Below are positions 1-5,495 of a stretch of 8,896 nt of DNA, piece by piece (within the stretch, counting starts at the first letter, position 1; each line of letters begins with the position of its first letter). Source of the DNA: Acidimicrobiia bacterium (GTDB taxonomy: Bacteria > Actinomycetota > Acidimicrobiia > IMCC26256 > JAENVU01); the NCBI GenBank assembly GCA_016650415.1, contig JAENVU010000047.1, positions 1 through 8,896 on the forward strand, written 5' to 3'. Under the pieces are notes generated by a model. It had not been told where the DNA came from, ran no database searches, and saw only the letters and a list, made by a program, of their open reading frames with translations. Made by a program: the position numbers and the translations under genes.

Positions 1-86
1 CAGTGCTCTCCGGCGACCTCGACGCCTTGGTGCAGCGACTCATGGCCGAGGAACGCCAGCAGCAGCTCGAGGACGCAGACTCCTGA
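1..86 (+). CDS. prfA: Peptide chain release factor 1, C-terminal fragment
   Basis: This is the last 28 codons (from base 3) of a gene that enters from the left edge and stops with TGA at 84-86. The tail begins VLSGDLDALVQRLM and is followed by a charged, Gln/Glu-rich end. That matches the RF1 C-terminus, where a G-(D/E)-L-D-x-L-(I/V) helix closes domain 1. The protein releases finished peptides at UAA and UAG codons on the ribosome. The catalytic GGQ and the stop-recognition PxT motif lie outside the window, so identity rests on this short tail plus the adjacent prmC, a very common bacterial pairing. RF2 ends differently and is less likely. The stop codon may overlap a CTG start of prmC. Confidence 0.8.
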   Translation, partial: VLSGDLDALVQRLMAEERQQQLEDADS

Positions 87-103
87 ACCTGACCTGGGGC
101 GCA

Positions 104-991
104 GTGCGCGCCGATGCCGAAGCGCAACTCCGGGCGATGGGCGTGCACGACCCGGTTGCGGAATCCCGCTGGCTCCTCGAAGCGGTGACGGGTATGGATG
201 TCGCGGAGCAGATCCTCGAGTCCGAGGGACCGGCAACTCGACGCGCGACCGCGGAGTTGGATGCGCTCCTCGCTCGACGCGCGGCCGGGGAACCCATCCA
301 ATACGTGCTGGGCGCGTGGACGTTCTGCGACCTCGAGCTCCTGATCGATCCCCGAGTGTTGATCCCGCGGCCCGAGACCGAAGTGGTGGCCCAGATCGGC
401 GTCGCCGAGGTCGAGCGGTTGGGTGAGCGCGTCGGCGCTCCGGAGCCGTGGGGCGGCGGGCTCACCCACTACGCCGTGGCGGATCTCGGGACCGGCGCCG
501 CCGCGCTCGCGTTGGCGTTGGCGGCGTCTCTTCCGGATGCCGAGGTGTGGGCCACGGATGTGAGCGAACCGGCGCTCGCAGTTGCCCACGCCAATATCGC
601 GGCATCCGGGACGCTGGCCACACGCGTGCGCGTGGCTCACGGGTCGTGGTTCGACGCGCTGCCGCTGGAGCTGCGTGGCTCGCTGTTGGTCGTCGTGTCG
701 AATCCGCCCTATATCGCCGATCACGAGGTCCTGCCGGCGTCGGTGGTCGACTGGGAGCCGAGCCAGGCGCTGATCTCCGGGCCGACCGGGCTCGAAGCCG
801 TGGAGCACTTGTTGACCACCGCGCCGGAATGGCTCGATGAGGCCGGGACACTGGTGCTCGAAGTCGCACCGCATCAGGCCGAGCCCGCGATGTCGATGGC
901 GTGGGCGGCAGGATTCGCCGAAGTGTTCGTACGGCCCGATCTCGCTGGCCACGATCGCGCGCTGGTCGCACGCCGGCGGGCGGATCGGTAG
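104..991 (+). CDS. prmC: Peptide chain release factor N5-glutamine methyltransferase PrmC (HemK)
   Basis: A cytosolic SAM-dependent methyltransferase that methylates the Gln of the GGQ motif in release factors. It has 295 residues from GTG 104, a usual family length. Visible marks are the N-terminal helical domain, then PIQYVLG and IPRPETE at the domain junction, the SAM-binding motif I DLGTG at residues 127-131, and the catalytic NPPY at 200-203, followed by the family's EP..AL..G..GLE segment. The start is uncertain. GTG 104 follows a GGGG run (96-99) at only 4 nt. The family's N-terminal T-W motif is encoded just upstream in frame (LTWGAVRADAEAQL), reachable only from CTG 89 or CTG 83; CTG 83 overlaps the prfA stop as CTGA and has GAGGA 9 nt before it. 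I kept the conventional start codon but consider CTG 83 a serious alternative. Function is secure. Confidence 0.95.
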   Translation: MRADAEAQLRAMGVHDPVAESRWLLEAVTGMDVAEQILESEGPATRRATAELDALLARRAAGEPIQYVLGAWTFCDLELLIDPRVLIPRPETEVVAQIGVAEVERLGERVGAPEPWGGGLTHYAVADLGTGAAALALALAASLPDAEVWATDVSEPALAVAHANIAASGTLATRVRVAHGSWFDALPLELRGSLLVVVSNPPYIADHEVLPASVVDWEPSQALISGPTGLEAVEHLLTTAPEWLDEAGTLVLEVAPHQAEPAMSMAWAAGFAEVFVRPDLAGHDRALVARRRADR

Positions 992-994
992 ATT
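989..994 (+). promoter_or_regulatory. Candidate -10 element for leaderless start at 1002
   Basis: TAGATT fits TANNNT and includes the prmC stop codon TAG. Seven nt separate it from ATG 1002, so transcription would begin at about the A of the start codon. No Shine-Dalgarno sequence is visible before that ATG, which supports leaderless initiation, but no clear -35 hexamer was found. Confidence 0.4.
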
Positions 995-1001
995 CGCGCG
1001 G

Positions 1002-1247
1002 ATGTCAGGCGATCAGCCCAGCCACGAAACCGACGAACTCGACGTCGACGCGATGCTCAACCGCTTTCGTGAGCGCGCGGCGGCGGTACGCGACCGGCCG
1101 TTGCCGCCGGTGGCGGGGCCCCAGCGCGAACAGTTCGTGCGTCAGGCGCAACTGGACTTCCAGGACTACGCCCTGGTCGGTGACGCAACCTGGGTGTTTC
1201 AGGAGGGGTTCCTGACCCTCACGATCGACCTCAATCCCTCGGCCTGA
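1002..1247 (+). CDS. Conserved-looking 81-residue protein of unknown function
   Basis: I do not recognise a family. The protein is small, soluble-looking and acidic at its N-terminus (DELDVDAMLN). A helical Arg/Glu-rich stretch follows at residues 18-50, and then a compact C-terminal part containing FQDYALVGDATW and FLTLTIDL, whose alternating hydrophobics suggest one or two beta strands. No signal peptide, membrane segment or cysteines are present. The gene begins 10 nt after the prmC stop, in the same direction, and ends in a hairpin shared with the convergent DUF983 gene. The hydrophobic core pattern, third-position G/C use and tidy placement argue for a real gene. Its position hints at co-inheritance with release-factor methylation, but nothing in the sequence gives a function. 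The ATG is preferred because the reading frame upstream of it runs through prmC. Confidence 0.75.
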   Translation: MSGDQPSHETDELDVDAMLNRFRERAAAVRDRPLPPVAGPQREQFVRQAQLDFQDYALVGDATWVFQEGFLTLTIDLNPSA

Positions 1248-1274
1248 GCGGCACCGCCGGGACCGGACTCAGGC
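1242..1274. terminator. Bidirectional hairpin terminator between convergent genes
   Basis: GCCTGAG (1242-1248) is perfectly complementary to CTCAGGC (1268-1274), with a nested CGGC-ACC-GCCG hairpin (1249-1259) inside the loop. The TGA of the 81-residue gene and the TGA of the DUF983 gene lie within the two arms. There is no U-tract on either side, as is common for actinobacterial hairpins. Confidence 0.5.
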
Positions 1275-1667
1275 ATCCCCGTCGTAGGCCTCGTTCGGGT
1301 CCAGGCGTTGGAGGAACGCTCGGTCCACCGCCACCCACACCGTCTTCGAGAACGGGTAGTACACGATCGGGCCGAGCACGGCGACGGGGACCAGCACGGC
1401 CAGGGTCAGGCCGACCGGAATATGAGGAATCGTGGCGATCAGGATCGACACGAACAGCACCGCAAAGACTCCACCGGTCGCAATGATGTTGATCGCGAGT
1501 GCGCCGGCCCAATAGCCGGATTCGCGTTCGAAGTGGAGTCCGCACCGGGGGCAGTCGGGGGCCATCGAGAGGTACCGCGTGAAGAGGTGGCCCGATCCGC
1601 AGCGGGCGCAACGCAGAGTGAGGCCCCACCAGAAACTTTGCCCACGAGTGGGTGCGTTGGTCGACAC
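1269..1667 (-). CDS. DUF983 zinc-ribbon membrane protein
   Basis: This is a 132-residue protein with the DUF983 layout. An N-terminal CxxC pair (C20, C23) and a second CxxC pair (C39, C42) form a rubredoxin/zinc-ribbon-like knuckle around GHLF.RYL. Two transmembrane helices follow at about 53-80 and 84-105, then a short cytoplasmic tail. DUF983 proteins are widespread, especially in Actinobacteria and Alphaproteobacteria, and have no established biochemical role; metal binding at the cysteines is likely. The start is GTG at 1667. An ATG at 1680 on this strand is out of frame. A TATGTT element 8 nt before the GTG and the lack of a well-spaced Shine-Dalgarno sequence suggest a leaderless mRNA. 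The gene diverges from the nitroreductase with 44 nt between the start codons. Confidence 0.88.
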   Translation of the reverse strand: MSTNAPTRGQSFWWGLTLRCARCGSGHLFTRYLSMAPDCPRCGLHFERESGYWAGALAINIIATGGVFAVLFVSILIATIPHIPVGLTLAVLVPVAVLGPIVYYPFSKTVWVAVDRAFLQRLDPNEAYDGDA

Positions 1668-1675
1668 GATGGGCC

Positions 1676-1681
1676 AACATA
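1676..1681 (-). promoter_or_regulatory. Candidate -10 element for DUF983 gene
   Basis: On the minus strand the hexamer reads TATGTT and ends 8 nt before the GTG start at 1667. This would place transcription start at or next to the start codon. The -35 region is unconvincing. Confidence 0.4.
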
Positions 1682-1711
1682 GCGCCGCCCCTCTCTCGGA
1701 AAGGCCTCGGA

Positions 1712-2359
1712 ATGGCTGGGTTGGATCTCACTGCGATCGACCATGTGCTCGCCACGACCCGTTCGGTCCGCAAGCGCCTCGACTTCGATCGACCGGTCGA
1801 GCCCACGGTCATCGAGGAGTGTTTGCGCCTGGCGATCCAGGCCCCCACCGGGGGAAACACCCAAGGGTGGCGCTGGATCGTGGTGACCGACGCCGAGAAG
1901 CGGTCGGCGCTCGCCGAGCTGTACCGCGAGATCGCGACGCCCTATCTGAAGGCCGGCCTCGGCGAACCCGGTTCGATCTCCGCCCAGCAGGAGCGGGTGG
2001 TCGATTCCGCGACGTATCTGAGCGAACGGTTGCACGACGTGCCCGTCCACGTCATTCCCTGCTTGTACGGCGAACTCGACGCACTGCCGAACTTTGCCGC
2101 GGCCGGGAGCTACGGATCGATCTTCCCGGCGGTGTGGAGCTTCCAGCTCGCGTTGCGCAGCCGTGGCCTCGGATCGGTGCTCACCACGCTGCATCTCCCC
2201 TTGGCCGATCGAGCCGCCGAACTGCTCGATATTCCCAGCGGGGTCACGCAGGTGGGGTTGATCCCGGTTGCCTACTTCACGGGTTCCGACTTCAAGCCGG
2301 CGGTTCGCCGGCCCATGGAAGAAGTCACCTACTGGAACGGCTGGAAACAGAGCCGCTGA
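1712..2359 (+). CDS. Nitroreductase-family FMN oxidoreductase
   Basis: A 215-residue flavoenzyme, probably a homodimeric FMN-dependent NAD(P)H oxidoreductase acting on nitro-aromatics, quinones or similar small molecules; the physiological substrate cannot be read from sequence. The N-terminal TTRSVRKRLDF (residues 15-25) is the typical FMN-phosphate-binding start of the family. APTGGNTQGWRW (44-55) is the second flavin-contact loop, and GLGSVLTTLHLP (152-163) is the conserved late motif near the isoalloxazine. The C-terminus (RRPMEEVTYWNGW) resembles actinobacterial members. ATG 1712 is chosen over an upstream in-frame ATG (1652) because GGAAAGG at 1698-1704 sits 7 nt ahead and the family homology starts just after it; the extra upstream residues would overlap the divergent gene. 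The stop codon directly abuts the stop of the convergent thiolase-like gene. Confidence 0.92.
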   Translation: MAGLDLTAIDHVLATTRSVRKRLDFDRPVEPTVIEECLRLAIQAPTGGNTQGWRWIVVTDAEKRSALAELYREIATPYLKAGLGEPGSISAQQERVVDSATYLSERLHDVPVHVIPCLYGELDALPNFAAAGSYGSIFPAVWSFQLALRSRGLGSVLTTLHLPLADRAAELLDIPSGVTQVGLIPVAYFTGSDFKPAVRRPMEEVTYWNGWKQSR

Positions 2360-3868
2360 TCAGGCCAGGACGTTGGTGTCGCCGTCGGCGCGTAGCGCGA
2401 CGGTGCGACCTTCCCAAGGCTCGGCGCACATCGCGAGCAACGTGTCGGCGTCGGCACTGTTCGCCAGTGCCCGGCGGCCGTCGGCAAGGAGCACACTGAT
2501 GATGCCGATCGTGGGTGTGCCGTCACGGTCGAACGCGACCGAGGTGGCTTCGACCTCGCCCGACGCGTCGACGATCCCCGCGGATTCGCGCGAGGGGAGC
2601 GCGTCGACCCGAGCCTGGGTGATCGCCGGATCGACGCGCCGGAAGCCGTCCGCCGGTGGTGTCGTGGAGTAGAGGCCGACGCTGTGCTTGGTCGCGTACC
2701 ACCCGAGCGCGGTGACCGACCCGATGGAGCCGGGATCACGTCGACATGCCTCGACCATCGCCGCGATGGAGTGGGTGACGTAGTTGTTCCCCGGTCCGCC
2801 TCCGTAGGCGAGCCCCCCGGTGACCGAGATCGGTCGCTCGTCGCCGCCGGTGGGGCCCGCGAGCCCGATCGACTCGAGCGCGAGTTCCACGGCGGACGGG
2901 AAACACGAGTAGAGGTCGAACCGGGCGATCGCGTCGAGTTCGGTGCCGGCCGCGTCGAGTGCGGCGTCGCTGATGATGCCGATCGCGGTCGAGTGGGCCA
3001 GGGAATCGCGCTCGGTGAGGTAGTAGTGATCGTGGGCGTCGGCGCCCGACCACGGGAACACCATGCGATCCTCGGCAATCCCGGCCGCGGTCGCAGCCTC
3101 GTAGGAACACAGGATGATGGCGGCGGCCTGATCGACGTCGAGGTTCGCACAGAGCCGCTTGGTGTACGGGAAGCAGGCCATGCGATTGTCGGCCGTCGGT
3201 GTGATGATCTCGTCGGGCGTGTACGCCGTCGGCGACCACGCGTAGGGATTGGTCGCGGCGACCGCCGCGAGTTCGGACCACAAGGCGCCGAGATGGTGCT
3301 GGTGGTCGGTGATCGAACGGCCCGCCGCGTGACGGATGGCGGTTTCGAGCAGTGGGTACACCTGGGTGGGGGCGAGGGCGCGGTGTGCCATCTCGTACTG
3401 GGTCGAGCCCGGTCGGGTGTCGCCCCAGACGTTCGGGCAGGCAGGATCGTCGGGCTGGCTCCACGCGAGTCGGAGGGTCGGATCGATCTTGCGGACCCGG
3501 CGACGGCTGTACATGCACTCGACGCCCCCGAGGAGAACCGCGTCGACGTCTCCGCGCTGGATCGCGTCTGCGAACCGGTTCACCATCATCTGCGGACTGT
3601 TGCCGCCCGTGGAGGACACCACGCTGGTGCGGGGCGCGATCCCGAGCCGGCGGGCCAGCAGGGCAGCCGGGTCCGGATAGCGCCACGACATGATCTCGAC
3701 CACGGCGACGGTGTCGAACGCGAGGCCGGGCCCACCGGCGTCGGCGACGGCGGAGCGAGCCGCGTCGGCAAGGAGATCGATGGGTTCGAGGCTGGTCATC
3801 GGATCGCCGGTGCGCTGGGTCACCTGGCCGACGCCGACGATGACAGGAGTCCGGGGATCGATGGTCAT
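2360..3868 (-). CDS. Thiolase-like protein type 1 (TLP1), lacking catalytic Cys and His
   Basis: A 502-residue thiolase-fold protein, often annotated as acetyl-CoA acetyltransferase. It begins with TPVIVGVGQ, the usual first strand of the fold. At the nucleophile position, where thiolases carry C-A-S, this protein has STGGNSPQ (residues 86-93), so Gly replaces Cys. The GHPLG loop that supplies the catalytic His is replaced by GGLAYGGGPGNNY (351-363), and the NEAF region reads YSCFPSA (320-326). A further C-terminal portion of about 90 residues after 410 resembles the extra domain of mycobacterial TLP1. Acyl-CoA binding is plausible, but classical thiolysis or condensation is doubtful. The start is ATG 3868, 12 nt after the stop of the nuclease gene upstream, so co-transcription is likely. 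No good Shine-Dalgarno is visible; a TAGGCT lies 9 nt upstream, slightly far for a leaderless -10. Confidence 0.88.
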   Translation of the reverse strand: MTIDPRTPVIVGVGQVTQRTGDPMTSLEPIDLLADAARSAVADAGGPGLAFDTVAVVEIMSWRYPDPAALLARRLGIAPRTSVVSSTGGNSPQMMVNRFADAIQRGDVDAVLLGGVECMYSRRRVRKIDPTLRLAWSQPDDPACPNVWGDTRPGSTQYEMAHRALAPTQVYPLLETAIRHAAGRSITDHQHHLGALWSELAAVAATNPYAWSPTAYTPDEIITPTADNRMACFPYTKRLCANLDVDQAAAIILCSYEAATAAGIAEDRMVFPWSGADAHDHYYLTERDSLAHSTAIGIISDAALDAAGTELDAIARFDLYSCFPSAVELALESIGLAGPTGGDERPISVTGGLAYGGGPGNNYVTHSIAAMVEACRRDPGSIGSVTALGWYATKHSVGLYSTTPPADGFRRVDPAITQARVDALPSRESAGIVDASGEVEATSVAFDRDGTPTIGIISVLLADGRRALANSADADTLLAMCAEPWEGRTVALRADGDTNVLA

Positions 3869-3880
3869 CGGGCGCGGAGC

Positions 3881-4669
3881 CTACGAGGTCGGCAATGACG
3901 AGCCGTTGTCGTCGGGGAGCGGCCAGGTCGGCGTACCGACCGACGCACTGTCCGGGCAGATCGAGCGATACGCGCACGTACGACAGATCTCGCGGTCGCG
4001 TACGCCGACGAACTCGGCGCGCGCCGCGGCGTGGCGGATCGCGTCGATCACCGCGGTGAGGTCGGCCTCGGCACGCGCGAGGTCGTCGGCGTCCGGTTCG
4101 TATTCGATCGGATCGGCACTGATGTCGTGGCCGAGGTGTTCGTAGCGAACCCGCATGCGCCCACCCGCGGCGAGTGGTGCGGCGAGCCACGCTTGGAATC
4201 GGGCTCGGGAGTCTTCTGCCAACGAACCATCCCGCGGGGCGCCGGTCTTGTAATCGCGGATGTCGAGGATGCCGTCGTGGCTCCAGACCGCATCGAGACG
4301 GCCCGAGCCGATCCAGACCGGTGAGCCGCGGCGGAGCCGGACCACCTCCAACTCGTGGCCGATCGCCCGACTGGGTGACGGACAGCGCGCGGCGTGCTGG
4401 CGCACCATGGCGCTGACGGCGGTGTTCTCCTCGACGCCGTGGTTCTCGAGCGTTTCGTGTTGGAGACGCTCGTCGTGACAATCGCCGGAAACGTGCAGCA
4501 GCCGGAGGAGGTCGTGGACGAGGTTGCCGAGGCCCGAGCTCACGCCGTCGTCACTCGGTGGGAGGCGCAACAGGTGACGGTTGAGGTAGAGCCGGGGACA
4601 GCGTTCCCAGTCGTCGAGCCCGCTGGGCGACAGCGACACGATGTCGGGCAGGAGCCGATCGGCGCTCAT
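3881..4669 (-). CDS. RecB-type PD-(D/E)XK nuclease with AddB-like Fe-S cysteines
   Basis: A 262-residue standalone nuclease of the RecB/AddB/Cas4 type without a helicase domain. All hallmarks are visible: LSPSGLDDWERCP with C24, a motif I histidine in GNLVHD (H52), GRLDAVW (D126), the core D139-Y140-K141 in IRDYKTG, the Q159 helix (RFQAWL), and the C-terminal cluster C229-x2-C232-x5-C238. C24 and the terminal three have the same x2/x5 spacing as the 4Fe-4S pins of AddB. Metal-dependent DNA end processing or exonuclease activity in repair is the natural prediction. ATG 4669 overlaps the upstream gene as ATGA, which decides the start over a longer in-frame reading. The upstream partner is a diverged version of the same fold, so the two proteins may work as a complex. 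Confidence 0.87.
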   Translation of the reverse strand: MSADRLLPDIVSLSPSGLDDWERCPRLYLNRHLLRLPPSDDGVSSGLGNLVHDLLRLLHVSGDCHDERLQHETLENHGVEENTAVSAMVRQHAARCPSPSRAIGHELEVVRLRRGSPVWIGSGRLDAVWSHDGILDIRDYKTGAPRDGSLAEDSRARFQAWLAAPLAAGGRMRVRYEHLGHDISADPIEYEPDADDLARAEADLTAVIDAIRHAAARAEFVGVRDREICRTCAYRSICPDSASVGTPTWPLPDDNGSSLPTS

Positions 4670-5385
4670 CGCAGCGCCGCGCAGCCTGCGATGTACGGAC
4701 ACCGCGCGCACTCCCAACCGGCACGGGGTCGGCGCTTGTCGGCGTGCGCACGAATCACCGAAACCCGATCCTGGAGCCATTCACGAAGGTCGGGCCAGAG
4801 CTCGGCCCCGTCGGTGTCCGCGGCGACCGCCCAGCCCCCGAGCAAGTCGGCCCGTACGACTCGGAGGGGCCCCAACCGCGTCCAGTCCGGACGCCGGAGG
4901 AGCGCGAACCGCACCGAAGCGGAATCCAGGAGTTCCTCGGTCGATCGGTCGCCGATGGAGAGCATGCGCAACTCGCGCCGGCCCTCCGGCGCCTCGAGTG
5001 CCAGACCGGCGCCGCCCACGAGCCGGACGCCCGTTCGTCGGGCGATGGTCTCGAACTCGTGGGTGTCGATGTCGGCCACCGCCATGGGTTCGTCGCCGAA
5101 CAATGCCACGTACCAGCGGGCGGCTGTCTCGTAGACCTGACGCTCCTCGGGGAAGAGGTCGTCGGTCGCGCGGAAGTGGGCGGCGTCGGGACGGCGGAAC
5201 CCGGTGTGGGCGAGCCGGGCGTCGGCCTCGATCTGGGCGCGGACGCGGAACCCTCGATTGGCGCCCCGATTCGCCCGCGTGTCCTGGTGGTCGAGATCCA
5301 ACCGGCGCGGACACGTCGATTCGGCCCGGGCCAGCTGGCGGACCGTCACCCGCGCGTACTCGGGACCCGATTCGGTGGACTCCAT
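4666..5385 (-). CDS. Degenerate Fe-S PD-(D/E)XK-like partner protein
   Basis: First gene of the minus-strand operon; 239 residues from ATG 5385. It carries the same cysteine frame as its neighbour: C25 in ESTCPRRLDL, then C226-x2-C229-x5-C235 near the C-terminus. The middle also aligns in outline, but the segment matching the neighbour's GRLDAVW and DYKTG reads VRLVGGAGLAL and RELRMLSIG, so the metal-binding Asp and the catalytic Asp/Lys are gone. It therefore probably binds an Fe-S cluster and perhaps DNA or the active partner, but should not cut. A longer TTG start at 5418 exists. I prefer ATG 5385 because TACCGT (TANNNT) lies 7 nt upstream, consistent with a leaderless mRNA. The 4-nt ATGA overlap with the next gene implies translational coupling. 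General family assignment is good; exact role unknown. Confidence 0.75.
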   Translation of the reverse strand: MESTESGPEYARVTVRQLARAESTCPRRLDLDHQDTRANRGANRGFRVRAQIEADARLAHTGFRRPDAAHFRATDDLFPEERQVYETAARWYVALFGDEPMAVADIDTHEFETIARRTGVRLVGGAGLALEAPEGRRELRMLSIGDRSTEELLDSASVRFALLRRPDWTRLGPLRVVRADLLGGWAVAADTDGAELWPDLREWLQDRVSVIRAHADKRRPRAGWECARCPYIAGCAALR

Positions 5386-5392
5386 TCCGTCG

Positions 5393-5398
5393 ACGGTA
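5393..5398 (-). promoter_or_regulatory. Candidate -10 element for nuclease-pair operon
   Basis: The minus-strand hexamer TACCGT ends 7 nt before ATG 5385. This fits leaderless transcription of the operon and supports that ATG over the upstream TTG. No convincing -35 hexamer is seen at normal spacing. Confidence 0.4.
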
Positions 5399-5483
5399 CT
5401 GGTGGCGTGGGACGGCAACCGGCACTTGCACGCTTGTTCTCATGGAGAGGGTGTGTCGCGCCGAAGGTGGGGGTGTGACGCCA

Positions 5484-5489
5484 TACGAT
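5484..5489 (+). promoter_or_regulatory. Candidate -10 element for DUF4012 gene
   Basis: TACGAT is followed by 6 nt and then ATG 5496, so position +1 would be the A of the start codon. It lies in the 110-nt gap between two divergent genes, opposite the minus-strand candidate at 5393-5398. The -35 region is poor. Confidence 0.45.
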
Positions 5490-5495
5490 CGGGGA

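Noticed and set aside
2684..4481. Long open frames (404 codons plus strand; 581 codons minus strand) across the thiolase-like and nuclease genes
   Set aside because: They are Arg/Gly/Pro-rich shadows without motifs, lying over genes with clear family signatures and operon structure.
4670..4780. Longer start for the active nuclease (37 extra residues)
   Set aside because: The extension lies inside the upstream partner gene and lacks homology. ATG 4669 with the ATGA overlap is the natural start.
3881..5385. The nuclease pair as CRISPR Cas4 proteins
   Set aside because: The Fe-S and DYK features resemble Cas4, but there are no cas1, cas2 or repeats nearby, and the cysteine spacing x2/x5 equals that of AddB. 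A general RecB/AddB-type assignment is safer.
4641..5495. N-terminal extension of the DUF4012 frame back to 4641
   Set aside because: This part is antisense to the nuclease genes, is Arg/Pro-rich and has no domain. The real protein starts with the Arg-rich stretch and membrane helix near 5496.
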